The notes under the pieces: generated by a model | Seen by the model: the letters and a program-made list of their open reading frames with translations, nothing else | Databases searched by the model: none | What the model was told of the DNA's origin: nothing | Origin: Acidobacteriaceae bacterium | GTDB lineage: Bacteria; Acidobacteriota; Terriglobia; Terriglobales; Acidobacteriaceae | Direction: 5' to 3' | DNA: 64,000 bases | NCBI GenBank assembly: GCA_003134995.1 | Contig: PLDC01000022.1 | Coordinates: 145,872-209,871 of the forward strand | Part shown: piece by piece, positions 8,108-17,301 of the stretch | Layout: each line of letters starts with the position of its first letter | Position numbering within the stretch: position 1 is the stretch's first letter | Position numbers and translations under genes: made by a program

Positions 8108-9003
8108 ATGTCATAGACGCACGCGGCCTGCGCAAGAGCTTCGGCGAAACTATTGCACTCGACGGCGTCGATTTGCACGTAGAAGAGGGCCGCATCCTCG
8201 GACTCATCGGCCCTAACGGCGCAGGCAAAAGCACCGCCCTGAACGCGATTCTCGGCCTCACTCCATATCAGGGCGAATTGAGAGTCCTCGGCCGCGATCC
8301 CTGGGGCGAGCGTGACCAGCTTATGCGCGATGTCTGTTTCATTAGCGATGTCGCCGTACTGCCGCGCTGGATGCGGGTTTCGCAGGCGCTCGACTACGTG
8401 GCCGGAGTGCATCCGCGATTCGATCGCGCCAAGGCGGAAAGTTTCCTGGCAAAAACCACAATCCAGCACACGAGCAAGATCCGGCAGTTGTCGAAAGGCA
8501 TGGTCGTGCAACTGCATCTCGCGCTCGTAATGTCGATTGATGCGAGATTGCTGGTTTTGGACGAGCCTACGCTTGGGCTCGACATTATATTTCGCAAGCA
8601 GTTTTACGATTCCCTGCTCAACGATTATTTCGATCGCAGCCGCACCATCGTGGTGACCACGCACCAGGTGGAAGAGTTGCAGCACATTCTGACCGACTTG
8701 ATGTTCATGGATCGCGGCCGAATCGTACTGAATTGCACGATGGAGGAATTCGAGTCGCGCTACGTGGAGTTGACGGTGAATCCTGATCGAGCCGCCGCGG
8801 CACGCGCGCTTAAGCCGATGTATGAGCGCCAGGTCTTCGGACGCAGCATTCTGATTTTCGATTTAAAGCCGGAGCGCGGGATCAATCCAAATATCGATCG
8901 CCAGCAACTGGCCTCGCTTGGCGAGGCGCGCACGCCCAGCATCGCGGACTTATTCGTGGCGGTCGTCGGCAACCAATATGCCGCACAAGGAGCGGCTCAA
9001 TGA
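8104..9003 (+). CDS. ABC transporter ATP-binding protein (YtrB-like)
   Basis: The 299-residue ATPase of an ABC exporter. Walker A GPNGAGKS lies near residue 38 and Walker B LLVLDEPTLGLD near 153. The signature motif is degenerate (QLSKGM in place of LSGGQ), followed by the H-loop VVTTHQVEEL. The C-terminal ~80 residues form the regulatory extension seen in YtrB/CcmA-type ATPases. It overlaps both the regulator before it and the permease after it by 4 nt, so the three are translationally coupled. The substrate is unknown; GntR/YtrA linkage points to cell-envelope stress or peptide export. Confidence 0.9.
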   Translation: MNVIDARGLRKSFGETIALDGVDLHVEEGRILGLIGPNGAGKSTALNAILGLTPYQGELRVLGRDPWGERDQLMRDVCFISDVAVLPRWMRVSQALDYVAGVHPRFDRAKAESFLAKTTIQHTSKIRQLSKGMVVQLHLALVMSIDARLLVLDEPTLGLDIIFRKQFYDSLLNDYFDRSRTIVVTTHQVEELQHILTDLMFMDRGRIVLNCTMEEFESRYVELTVNPDRAAAARALKPMYERQVFGRSILIFDLKPERGINPNIDRQQLASLGEARTPSIADLFVAVVGNQYAAQGAAQ

Positions 9004-9920
9004 ATACTCAACCGAATGCCATGAATGAGTCTTCCATCCAATCGCAGGGAACCGAACCCGCAGCCGTGTCGGCACTTCGAGTGATGTACTGGTCGATACG
9101 GCGCGAAATCTGGGAGAACCGTGCGCTCTACATCGCGCCCCTGGCAGCGGCAGCCGTTTTTTTATTCGGTTTCGCGATCAACCTGGCGATTATGCGGCGA
9201 AGCATCGGCGCACCGCTGCTGAGCCCGGCGCAACAGCAAGATTTACTCATGGAGCGATACGAATTTTCAGCCTCCCTGATCATGGGGATAGCTTTTATTG
9301 TGGGCATTTTCTATTCTCTTGACGCCCTGTATGGGGAGCGCCGAGATCGCAGCATTCTCTTCTGGAAATCGCTGCCGGTTTCCGATCTCACTACCGTCCT
9401 ATCGAAGCTGATCGTTCCCATCGTCGGTCTGCCGCTTCTCAGTTTCACCATCACGATTGCAACGCAATTCATCATGCTGGTGATGACCAGCGTAGTTCTG
9501 CTGGGCAGTGGCGTGAATATCGCCGCCCTGTGGAGAGAGGTGTCGTTCCTCCATTTTTCCCTTGTGCTGCTGTATCACGTTCTCACGGTTCACGGCCTTT
9601 ACTACGCGCCCATCTATGGTTGGCTGCTGATGGTCTCGGCATGGGCGCCACGCGCTCCATTCATATGGGCTTTCTTGCCTCCGTTCGTGATCTGCGGAGT
9701 GGAGAAGATTGCGTTCAATAAAACGCATTTCTGCACGCTGCTAGGGGAGCGCCTGACGGGGCCGGGAGGCACAATGGCGGAGAACGACCACACGAACAAT
9801 TTCTCGACACTCATTCCCCATCATTTTTTTAGCGAGCCGGGCCTGTGGATCGGCCTGGCTATCGCCGCGATATTCCTCGCTGTCGCGGTCCGGTTGCGAC
9901 GCTATCGAGGACCGATCTGA
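9000..9920 (+). CDS. ABC transporter permease
   Basis: A 306-residue integral membrane protein with about six hydrophobic segments (e.g. LYIAPLAAAAVFLFGFAI, SLIMGIAFIVGIFYSLDAL, LWIGLAIAAIFLAVAV). After the second segment comes GERRDRSILFWKSLPVSD, a cytoplasmic motif typical of ABC-2 permeases that follow CcmA-like ATPases. It overlaps the ATPase gene by 4 nt and presumably forms the membrane half of that exporter. The substrate cannot be read from sequence. Confidence 0.85.
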   Translation: MNTQPNAMNESSIQSQGTEPAAVSALRVMYWSIRREIWENRALYIAPLAAAAVFLFGFAINLAIMRRSIGAPLLSPAQQQDLLMERYEFSASLIMGIAFIVGIFYSLDALYGERRDRSILFWKSLPVSDLTTVLSKLIVPIVGLPLLSFTITIATQFIMLVMTSVVLLGSGVNIAALWREVSFLHFSLVLLYHVLTVHGLYYAPIYGWLLMVSAWAPRAPFIWAFLPPFVICGVEKIAFNKTHFCTLLGERLTGPGGTMAENDHTNNFSTLIPHHFFSEPGLWIGLAIAAIFLAVAVRLRRYRGPI

Positions 9921-9965
9921 TTCGGCGCGAGGGTTTGATTGATTCACGCACGTTAGGAGCAATGT

Positions 9966-10241
9966 ATGACCACCGCTGCATTAAGGGAACGGATCGCGGA
10001 AACGTCGCCGCACTTCAAGTCGACGATTACAAAGTCAGCGATTACAAAGTCAACGATTACGGGGATTTTTTATCTGATCACCGTGTTGACAGGAGGAGCC
10101 GTTCTGCTGGCTCAGGGCAGGTTGGGTTTAGCGTTCGACGTCATCGTAGCCGCGTTTTACATCGCCGTTACGGCCCTGTTCTATCAGTTAAGCCGCTCGA
10201 AAGATTCCGGAACATTCACGAAAAGTTCGCAAAGAAGTTAG
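9966..10241 (+). CDS. Small membrane protein of the ABC operon
   Basis: A 91-residue protein of unknown family with two hydrophobic segments (GIFYLITVLTGGAVLLAQ and LAFDVIVAAFYIAVTALFY). The N-terminal region contains a near-repeat of TITKSAITKSTIT, encoded by three 15-bp tandem repeats. TAGGAGC precedes the ATG. Its position between the permease and another small membrane protein suggests an accessory role in the same envelope process. Confidence 0.6.
   Translation: MTTAALRERIAETSPHFKSTITKSAITKSTITGIFYLITVLTGGAVLLAQGRLGLAFDVIVAAFYIAVTALFYQLSRSKDSGTFTKSSQRS
10016..10060 (+). repeat. 15-bp in-frame tandem repeat, three copies
   Basis: Units at 10016-10030, 10031-10045 and 10046-10060 share the form AAAGTCrrCGATTAC with one or two differences. 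They encode the repeated Thr-Ile-Thr-Lys-Ser stretch of the small membrane protein. The repeat is a multiple of three, so gain or loss of a copy would keep the frame. Confidence 0.8.
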
Positions 10242-10251
10242 GAGAAACAAA

Positions 10252-10596
10252 ATGAAAAGGAAATGGTTCTTCATCGTTCCGCTGGCGATCATGGCAATGG
10301 TGCTATTTGCAGTTATCGGCGGCGACGTCGTAATGCGCCTGTGGAATTGGCTGTTACCTCCGCTGTTCGGATGGCGCCACATTACTTTCTGGCAAGCGCT
10401 TGGACTTCTAACGCTTTGCCGAATCCTGTTCGGAGGCTCGCGCTGGCGCAGCCCCGGCCGCTACAACTTCCGCCGCCGCATGCAGATGAGAGCGGGTTGT
10501 GAGCCCAGAACGCCGGAGCAGCGCGAGCAATTCCGGCAACGCATGCGCGAATTCTTCGGCTTCAGCCCATCCGCTTGCGAGAGCAAGGCGCATTGA
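10252..10596 (+). CDS. Small membrane protein, unknown function
   Basis: A 114-residue protein with an N-terminal hydrophobic helix (WFFIVPLAIMAMVLFAVIG), a second segment around WQALGLLTLCRILFGG, and a strongly basic C-terminal tail (RRRMQMR, REQFRQRMREFFG). AGGAGAAACAAAATG gives a clear start. Such proteins with an RxxF-rich tail are, from memory, frequent next to GntR or ECF-controlled membrane operons, but no function can be given. Confidence 0.65.
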   Translation: MKRKWFFIVPLAIMAMVLFAVIGGDVVMRLWNWLLPPLFGWRHITFWQALGLLTLCRILFGGSRWRSPGRYNFRRRMQMRAGCEPRTPEQREQFRQRMREFFGFSPSACESKAH

Positions 10597-10658
10597 GCCG
10601 TCTCTATTCGGCGCAGTTGACCCCGCATTGCAGTTGAACGCGCATTAAAGGAGGAACA

Positions 10659-11363
10659 ATGCGATCGCCACTATTAGTTTTGCACATTGTCGCCGGCACT
10701 CTGGGAATGCTTTCCGGATTTGTCGCAGTATTTCTCCGCAAGGGTTCGCGCCGGCACGGCCTCGCCGGAAATGTCTTTGTCATAACCATGCTGTGCCTGT
10801 CTTCCACCGGAGTGTTTCTGGCGATCATGAAATCACAACCCGGAAATATCCTCGGAGGCACTCTCACGTTTTATCTAGTGGCAACCGCATGGATGACCGC
10901 CCGGCGCAAAGACGGCGCCCCCGGCATTTTTGATTGGGGCGCGCTGCTGGTTGTTTTCACGATAGCCACAATCGAGATCACACTGGGGATAGAAGCCGCG
11001 CTGAGTCCGTCGGGGCAGAAATACGATTATCCGCCATGGCCTTATTTCATATTCGGTTGCGTTGCTTTGCTTGCCGCCGTGGGGGACTTTCGCATGCTCG
11101 TGCGCGCTGGCATTTCTGGCGCGCAACGCATCGCTCGGCATCTTTGGCGCATGTGCTTTGCGTTGTTCATCGCCGCAGCGTCCATATTCCTCGCACGGCA
11201 ACAAGTGTTTCCCGCCGTATTGCAAAAGACAGGCGTGCTGATTTTCTTGAGTTTCCTGCCGCTGATCTTGCTGATCTTCTGGATGTTTCGCGTCTTGCTA
11301 ACCAAGGCGTACAGGAAAACTAGGCCCCTGCCAACAGCCGATGCCGCCATCTTGAGCGCTTGA
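10659..11363 (+). CDS. DUF2306-like integral membrane protein
   Basis: A 234-residue protein with about seven hydrophobic segments, starting LLVLHIVAGTLGMLSGFVAVFLRKG, a pattern typical of DUF2306-type predicted membrane proteins. Conserved His residues sit near membrane borders (LHIVAG, RRHGLAG, RHLWRMC), which might bind a metal or heme, but this is inference. AAAGGAGG precedes the ATG. It closes the operon that begins at 6486. Confidence 0.72.
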   Translation: MRSPLLVLHIVAGTLGMLSGFVAVFLRKGSRRHGLAGNVFVITMLCLSSTGVFLAIMKSQPGNILGGTLTFYLVATAWMTARRKDGAPGIFDWGALLVVFTIATIEITLGIEAALSPSGQKYDYPPWPYFIFGCVALLAAVGDFRMLVRAGISGAQRIARHLWRMCFALFIAAASIFLARQQVFPAVLQKTGVLIFLSFLPLILLIFWMFRVLLTKAYRKTRPLPTADAAILSA

Positions 11364-11429
11364 GTCGATGGAGCTTAACGATGATGAGGCATCGCGGTAG
11401 AATCGGGTGGACGGCAGGAGGTAGATTGC

Positions 11430-12404
11430 ATGGCCTTCACCAGACGCACGGTTCTGGCGGGCTTCGGATTGGCGGGACTTCACGTAGCCATAACGCCTTT
11501 CATCAAGGCGGAAATGACCGCGAGCGCATGCCCATTCAAACTGGCGGTAATCAACGACGAGATCACGCAAGATTTCGAGAAGGCGTGCCAGATCGTATCG
11601 GGAGATTTCGGACTAGGCTGGATCGAACTGCGCTCGATGTGGGACAAGAACGTAACCGCACTCAGCGCTAAAGAAGTTGAGGATGCGCGGAAGATTCTGG
11701 AAGCGCACAGACTACAGGTTACGGATATCGCAAGCCCGTTGTTTAAAACAGATTGGCCCGGCGCTCCGCGTTCATCACAAAGTGAAAGCCGCGACCAGTT
11801 CCACGCCGATTTCGATGCCAGCGCGCAGGATAAGCTGCTAGAGCGCTGTATCTCGCTCTGCAAATCTTTCAACACCGACAGAATTCGCTGTTTCGATTAC
11901 TGGCGACTCGATGACCAGAAGCCGTATCGCGCCGCAATCAATGCCAAACTGCAGCAGGCTGCCGAGCGCTGCGCCAAAGACAACATTATTCTTCTGCTCG
12001 AAAACGAAATGTCCTGCAACACGGCGACAGGTGAAGAAGCGGCTGCTGTGCTCGGCGCGATCCCAAACAAAAACTTTATGCTGAACTGGGATCCCGGCAA
12101 TTCCGCGGCGATTGGCAGCACGCCTTATCCAACTGGCTATCAGTCATTACCGAAAGATCGCATCGGACACTGCCATTGCAAAGACGTCGTGAACAAGCCA
12201 GACCATAAATACGAGTGGGCCGCGGTAGGCGGAGGCATCGTCGATTGGGTTGGGCAACTTCAAGCACTGCGTCGCGATGGCTTCCGCTACGGGTTGAGCC
12301 TCGAAACCCATTGGCGCGGCGCAGGCACGCCCGAAGCGTCGACCCGCATCAGCATGGACGGACTGAAGAAAACGTTGACGAAGGCGGGCATCGCCTGCGG
12401 GTGA
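11430..12404 (+). CDS. Tat-exported sugar phosphate isomerase/epimerase-like protein
   Basis: A 324-residue xylose-isomerase-like TIM barrel. The N-terminus has a Tat signal (TRRTVLAGFGLAG), so it is probably periplasmic. Barrel features include LLLENEMSC, NWDPGNSA, IGHCHCKD and a C-terminal SLETHWRG, where the Glu/Asp/His residues match the metal-binding positions of the AP_endonuc_2 fold. It stands first in a four-gene cluster with a Gfo/Idh/MocA oxidoreductase, a second isomerase and a glucosidase, which points to periplasmic processing of oxidised sugars. Confidence 0.85.
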   Translation: MAFTRRTVLAGFGLAGLHVAITPFIKAEMTASACPFKLAVINDEITQDFEKACQIVSGDFGLGWIELRSMWDKNVTALSAKEVEDARKILEAHRLQVTDIASPLFKTDWPGAPRSSQSESRDQFHADFDASAQDKLLERCISLCKSFNTDRIRCFDYWRLDDQKPYRAAINAKLQQAAERCAKDNIILLLENEMSCNTATGEEAAAVLGAIPNKNFMLNWDPGNSAAIGSTPYPTGYQSLPKDRIGHCHCKDVVNKPDHKYEWAAVGGGIVDWVGQLQALRRDGFRYGLSLETHWRGAGTPEASTRISMDGLKKTLTKAGIACG

Positions 12405-12433
12405 AGAAACGCGAAAGCAAATAAGGAGTCGCA

Positions 12434-13753
12434 ATGGTTACACGACGCGAATTTCTCGACGCGCTCGCCGTAAGCGCGGCGGGCATGGCCGTTGGTTCTA
12501 CGGCAAAGAGCTACGGTCAGATTCTTGGCTCGAATGACCGCCTCAACTTTGCTGTAATTGGCCTGAACGGCCGTGCTTACGCTCATCTCGCGTCGCTAAA
12601 AGCAAATCGAAACAGTGCCCGGATCTCGCATGTCTGCGATGTGGATAGCGACATTCTGAAGAAGTTCGCCGGGCGCACGCAGCAGGAAATGGGTGAGGCT
12701 CCGGTGTCGGAAAAAGATTTCCGCACGATTCTCGAACTGAAAAATGTGGACGCGATCACGATCGCAACCCCCGAGCACTGGCATGCGCCGATGGCCATCG
12801 CCGCATTGCAGGCGGGCAAGCACGTCTATGTAGAAAAACCGTGCAGCCATAATCCTGCTGAGGGCGAGATGCTCGTGCAGGCGCAGCAGAAATATCAAAA
12901 GCTGGTGCAGATGGGCACGCAGCAGCGCTCTTCACCTCACACCATCGAGATCATCGAGAAGATTCACAATGGAATTATCGGCAGGCCTTACTTCGCGAAA
13001 GCCTGGTACGTGAACACGCGAAAATCGATTGGCTTTGGCAAAGAGATTCCGGTCCCGCCCCAGCTCGATTGGGATCTATGGCAGGGGCCAGCACCGCGGC
13101 GTCCGTATCGAGACAACGTGCATCCTTATAACTGGCATTGGTTCAAGCCGTACGGCACAGGAGAAACGCTTAACAACGGCACGCATGAAGTCGATGTTTG
13201 CCGATGGGCGCTGGGTGTCGACTATCCGCAGCGAATTACATCGTCAGGCGGCCGATATCATTTCAAAGATGACTGGCAGTTTTACGACACGCTGGTAACC
13301 AGCTTCGAGTACGAAGACAAAATGATTTCGTGGGATGGAAAAAGCTGCCAAGGGATGAAGTATTACGGACGCGATCGCGGTTCGACCATCATGGGAACCG
13401 ATGGCACAGTGCTGGTCGATCGCGGCGGTTATGAAATCTACGACCTCAAAGGCAACAAGACCAGCGAGGTCAAGGCGGGCCATGCGGCTTCATCGGCTGA
13501 CCTGATCGGCAGCGATTCCATGACCGACGCGCACTTCGCGAACTTCATCGCGGGAATTCGCAAAGGCGAGAAACTCAACGCCCCCATTTCTGTGGGCAAC
13601 GTCTCGGTCACGATGCTGCAGCTTTCGAACGTCGCATGGGAAGTTCAACGCGAGTTGCATCTCGAGTCGAAAGATGGACGAATCCAGGGCGACGCGGAAG
13701 CAATGAAAATGTGGGGGCGCGAATACGAAAAAGGCTGGGCGCCGCATGTTTAA
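12434..13753 (+). CDS. Gfo/Idh/MocA-family oxidoreductase, Tat-exported
   Basis: A 439-residue NAD(P)-dependent sugar or inositol dehydrogenase-like enzyme. A Tat-type leader (TRREFLDALAVSAAG) is followed by the Rossmann start FAVIGLNGRAYAH. The family EKP motif is present as VYVEKPCSHN, and the C-terminal domain is present (WHWFKPYGTGETLNNGTHEVD). An exported member is expected to hold a tightly bound cofactor, as in glucose-fructose oxidoreductase. AAGGAG lies before the ATG. The next gene overlaps it by 8 nt. Confidence 0.9.
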   Translation: MVTRREFLDALAVSAAGMAVGSTAKSYGQILGSNDRLNFAVIGLNGRAYAHLASLKANRNSARISHVCDVDSDILKKFAGRTQQEMGEAPVSEKDFRTILELKNVDAITIATPEHWHAPMAIAALQAGKHVYVEKPCSHNPAEGEMLVQAQQKYQKLVQMGTQQRSSPHTIEIIEKIHNGIIGRPYFAKAWYVNTRKSIGFGKEIPVPPQLDWDLWQGPAPRRPYRDNVHPYNWHWFKPYGTGETLNNGTHEVDVCRWALGVDYPQRITSSGGRYHFKDDWQFYDTLVTSFEYEDKMISWDGKSCQGMKYYGRDRGSTIMGTDGTVLVDRGGYEIYDLKGNKTSEVKAGHAASSADLIGSDSMTDAHFANFIAGIRKGEKLNAPISVGNVSVTMLQLSNVAWEVQRELHLESKDGRIQGDAEAMKMWGREYEKGWAPHV

Positions 13754-14627
13754 GAGAACCGCCTTCTCACGCCGGGATTTTGTTCGCTCAACCGCATTGG
13801 CTACCGCAGCGTGTGCTGCTCCGCGCAATATCTTCTCACTCGCTCTTAAACCGCCATCGACTGACGACGCATCGCCGATTCGTCTGGGTCTTGCCAGCTA
13901 CACTTTCCGCAACTTCAGCCGTGCACAGTTGATCGCCTTCATGAAGCAACTCAACGTTTCAGAGTTGAATGCCAAGGACGTTAAAGATCATCTTCCAATG
14001 GATCCGCAGCAAGAAGCGGCCGCTCTCGCGGACTATGCCGCGGCCGGCATCAAGCTTCACGCTGCCGGTGCGATTTCCTTCAGCAAAGATGAAGATGCCG
14101 ACATCCGCTCTAAATTCGAATACTGCAAGCGGGCAGGCATCAGAGTGATTGTTGCCGGAGATCCTACGCCGGAAACTTTGCCGCGCATCGAGAAGTTCGT
14201 AAAGGAATACGATATCCGAGTCGCGATTCACAATCACGGCCCCGAAGATAAGCTGTGGCATTCTCCGCTGGATGTCTTGAAGGCAGTGAAGAACATGGAT
14301 CCGCGCATCGGTTCCTGCATCGACGTTGGGCACACGGTTCGCGCTGGCACAGATGTCGTTCAGGCGATTCACGAAGCCGGTCCGAGGCTTTTCAACGTTC
14401 ACATGAAGGACCTCACGAACTTCGAGAGCAAAGAGAGCCAGGTCGCGGTTGGCGACGGCATGATGCCCGTGCGCAAAATGTTCGAAGCTCTGATCGCGAC
14501 TAAATACAACGGCTTCGTCGATCTGGAGTATGAGATTCATCCCGACGATCCCGTGCCAGGAGTCATCAGCAGTTTTGCCTATATGCGCGGTGTGTTGGCG
14601 GGCATGGGCTATGCGATGCAGCGCTGA
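13746..14627 (+). CDS. Second Tat-exported sugar phosphate isomerase/epimerase-like protein
   Basis: A 293-residue TIM-barrel protein of the same superfamily as the gene at 11430. The leader SRRDFVRSTALATAACA is Tat-like. Metal-ligand-type stretches include VAIHNHGPEDK, GSCIDVGHTVRAG and FNVHMKDL, ending with VDLEYEI. The start overlaps the preceding oxidoreductase by 8 nt, so the two are probably co-translated. Related pairs act on 3-keto sugars or inositols in other bacteria; the substrate here is not evident. Confidence 0.87.
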   Translation: MFKRTAFSRRDFVRSTALATAACAAPRNIFSLALKPPSTDDASPIRLGLASYTFRNFSRAQLIAFMKQLNVSELNAKDVKDHLPMDPQQEAAALADYAAAGIKLHAAGAISFSKDEDADIRSKFEYCKRAGIRVIVAGDPTPETLPRIEKFVKEYDIRVAIHNHGPEDKLWHSPLDVLKAVKNMDPRIGSCIDVGHTVRAGTDVVQAIHEAGPRLFNVHMKDLTNFESKESQVAVGDGMMPVRKMFEALIATKYNGFVDLEYEIHPDDPVPGVISSFAYMRGVLAGMGYAMQR

Positions 14628-14709
14628 TGTGGGAAATGCCGCGCATGAATGCTACAGTAATCCCGATCACTCCGCGATCGCAGAAACAGTCCTAAGCGTT
14701 TTCTCAAAA

Positions 14710-17265
14710 ATGATGGCAACTACAGGCTGCGCCGGCTTTTTTCTCTCGCTTACTCTTGCTCTTTTCTTGAACGCTGCACCTATCCTTCTGCAAGGTCAAA
14801 CCGATTCCGCAGCGGGGGCGGTGATCGAACTGAACCGCGTCAGATCTTCTTCAGCGTTGCCAAATGGCATCGACGTGCGGGACGGCGACGCTCGCATGCA
14901 AATCGTCGCGCTGCGCGATAACGTGGTGCGCATTCGGGTATCGCGTTCCAGCGAACTCGCAGAAGATGCCTCGTGGGCTGTGCTCAAGGAAGCGCGGCAA
15001 AGCACAGTTGCCGTAATCCCTGACAACACTCCGAACGCGGTTGGTTTCCATACTCAGGCGCTCACCGTCTCCATCAACCGCCAAACCTTTGCATTGACGA
15101 TCTCCGACCGCAATGGAACCGTTCTTCAAAAAGATGTTCGGCCGACCGAGTTTCATGGCAAGAGTTTTCGCGTTTATAAATCGATGCCACTCGACGAACA
15201 CTACTTCGGCCTGGGAGACAAGCCCGGTCCCCTCGATCGCCGCGGACAAGCATTCACCATGTGGAATACGGATGCATACGCTTTTCAGGAGTCGACCGAT
15301 CCGATCTACAAGAGCATCCCGTATTTCATGGCTTTTCGATCCGGCCGCGCCATTGGAGTATTCCTCGACAACACTTGGCGCACCAGTTTTGATTTTGGCA
15401 AGCAATCTTCTGACACGTATTCCTTCGGCTCCGTGAGCGGCCCTTTGGACTACTACGTTTTCTACGGACCAACTCCGAAACAAGTAGTGGAAACGTACGC
15501 GTGGCTTACCGGCACAACGCCTCTCCCTCCCATCTGGGCGCTTGGTTTTCAACAATCGCGTTACAGCTACACGCCGCAAGCGCGCGTGCTCGAAGTTGCG
15601 AACCGCTTTCGAACCGATCACATTCCCGCGGATGTGATCTATCTCGACATTGACTATCAAGAGAGGAACCGCCCGTTCACTGTGGATCGCAACCGGTTTC
15701 CCGATTTTTCTGGGATGATCGCGGAACTCGCTTCCGAGAACTTTCACGTCGTCGCAATCACCGATCTGCACATCGCAAAATATCCCGGACACGGTTATGC
15801 GCCTTACGACAGCGGCCTTGCTGGAGATCACTTCGTCAAGAATCCCGACGGCAGCATTTACTCCGGAGACGTGTGGCCGGGCCCCAGCGTCTTTCCCGAC
15901 TTCACGCGCGCGCAGACTCGCGAGTGGTGGGGCGGCCTTTATCAAGAATTTTCGAAGCAGGGCGTTGCCGGCTTCTGGAATGACATGAACGAGCCGGCAG
16001 TTTTTAAGACACCCACCAAAACCATGCCCGAAAACGTCGTTCATCGCATCGATGAACCTGGATTTATAAAACGTTCTGCGCCTCACGCTGAGATTCATAA
16101 CATGTACGGGATGCAAAACTCCCGCGCGACTTTCGACGGATTGCAGCGCCTCAATCCTGATTTGCGCCCGTTCGTGTTGACGCGCGCCAGCTACGCCGGT
16201 GGCCAGCGCTACGCCGCCACGTGGACCGGCGACAACAGCAGCACGTGGAATCACCTTCGTCTTGCAACGCCGATGCTTGAAAATCTCGGTCTAAGCGGCT
16301 TTACCTTGAGTGGAGCCGACGTCGGCGGCTTTGTAGGAACGCCGCAGCCAGACCTGCTCACAAAATGGATCGAGATCGCCACCTTCCAGCCTATCGACCG
16401 CGACCACACCGAGAAAGGCAGTGGAGACCAGGAACCATGGGTTGGAGGCGCGGAGCCTGAGGCGATTCGCAAGCGATTTATCGAAGAGCGCTATCGCCTG
16501 ATGCCTTATCTCTACACGCTGGCGCAAGAGGCGTCGCGCACCGGTATGCCGATTGAGCGGCCACTCTTCCTTGAATTTCCCGACGCCGCAGGCGATCATC
16601 ACCCCATCGACGTTGACCCTGAGGCGGCCGGAGAATTTCTCCTAGGGCCCGACATCCTCGTTGCGGCGCCGCCTTATCCGGATCGGCTCGATACCTACAC
16701 GGTCGAGTTTCCTTCGGCGAAATGGTACGACTACTGGACAGGGCAAGTCGTCCCAAAGCCTGCGCCCAAGGCAGATCGAGATCCCAATGATCCTCCCAGT
16801 TCCACCGATCTAGTGTCGCTCACAACGTCGATTCACCCAGAAATCGCAACCTTGCCGGTCTTTGTTCGCGCGGGTGCAATTCTTCCGATCGCGCCTTTGA
16901 CGCAAAGTACGAACGAGATTCCGCAAGGTCCGCTCACCCTGCGAGTCTATCTGGGCGACGAATGCTCCGGTCATCTCTATCTGGACGACGGCAAGACCTA
17001 CGCCTATAAAACGGGAGCCAGTTTGCAAATGGATTTCGGATGTGAAGTAAATCCGAGCGGACTGCGCATCCGTATTGGAGAACACAAGGGACCCTACCCA
17101 GCGTGGTGGCGCGAGATTCGCATTGAGATCTACGGTTGGTCGCCCAGCAAACGCAGGGCGCGACTTAACGGCGGCAACATCGAAGCAACTATGGATGTAT
17201 CGCCAGGCAAAGTGGCTCTAACCATCCCAGATAATGGACGAGGCGAAGTGTTGGAGCTTGAATAG
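14710..17265 (+). CDS. Glycoside hydrolase family 31 alpha-glucosidase, secreted
   Basis: An 851-residue retaining GH31 enzyme, probably an alpha-glucosidase or alpha-xylosidase. The nucleophile motif is WNDMNEP near residue 425, and the acid/base region is TWTGDNSSTW near 508. An N-terminal beta-sandwich and C-terminal beta domains flank the barrel. The start at 14710 (MMATTGCAGFFLSLTLALFLNAAP) gives a signal peptide; the longer frame from 14530 would overlap the previous gene by ~100 nt and has no leader. No clear Shine-Dalgarno is seen. It would free sugars that the three upstream Tat enzymes could process. Confidence 0.92.
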   Translation: MMATTGCAGFFLSLTLALFLNAAPILLQGQTDSAAGAVIELNRVRSSSALPNGIDVRDGDARMQIVALRDNVVRIRVSRSSELAEDASWAVLKEARQSTVAVIPDNTPNAVGFHTQALTVSINRQTFALTISDRNGTVLQKDVRPTEFHGKSFRVYKSMPLDEHYFGLGDKPGPLDRRGQAFTMWNTDAYAFQESTDPIYKSIPYFMAFRSGRAIGVFLDNTWRTSFDFGKQSSDTYSFGSVSGPLDYYVFYGPTPKQVVETYAWLTGTTPLPPIWALGFQQSRYSYTPQARVLEVANRFRTDHIPADVIYLDIDYQERNRPFTVDRNRFPDFSGMIAELASENFHVVAITDLHIAKYPGHGYAPYDSGLAGDHFVKNPDGSIYSGDVWPGPSVFPDFTRAQTREWWGGLYQEFSKQGVAGFWNDMNEPAVFKTPTKTMPENVVHRIDEPGFIKRSAPHAEIHNMYGMQNSRATFDGLQRLNPDLRPFVLTRASYAGGQRYAATWTGDNSSTWNHLRLATPMLENLGLSGFTLSGADVGGFVGTPQPDLLTKWIEIATFQPIDRDHTEKGSGDQEPWVGGAEPEAIRKRFIEERYRLMPYLYTLAQEASRTGMPIERPLFLEFPDAAGDHHPIDVDPEAAGEFLLGPDILVAAPPYPDRLDTYTVEFPSAKWYDYWTGQVVPKPAPKADRDPNDPPSSTDLVSLTTSIHPEIATLPVFVRAGAILPIAPLTQSTNEIPQGPLTLRVYLGDECSGHLYLDDGKTYAYKTGASLQMDFGCEVNPSGLRIRIGEHKGPYPAWWREIRIEIYGWSPSKRRARLNGGNIEATMDVSPGKVALTIPDNGRGEVLELE

Positions 17266-17301
17266 GCCTGCGCCCGCTCAACCTGCGCGTCTCTTCGCAG
17301 C

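Noticed and set aside
14851..16254. A 467-codon minus-strand frame
   Set aside because: It lies wholly within the GH31 gene, whose catalytic motifs are clear on the plus strand.
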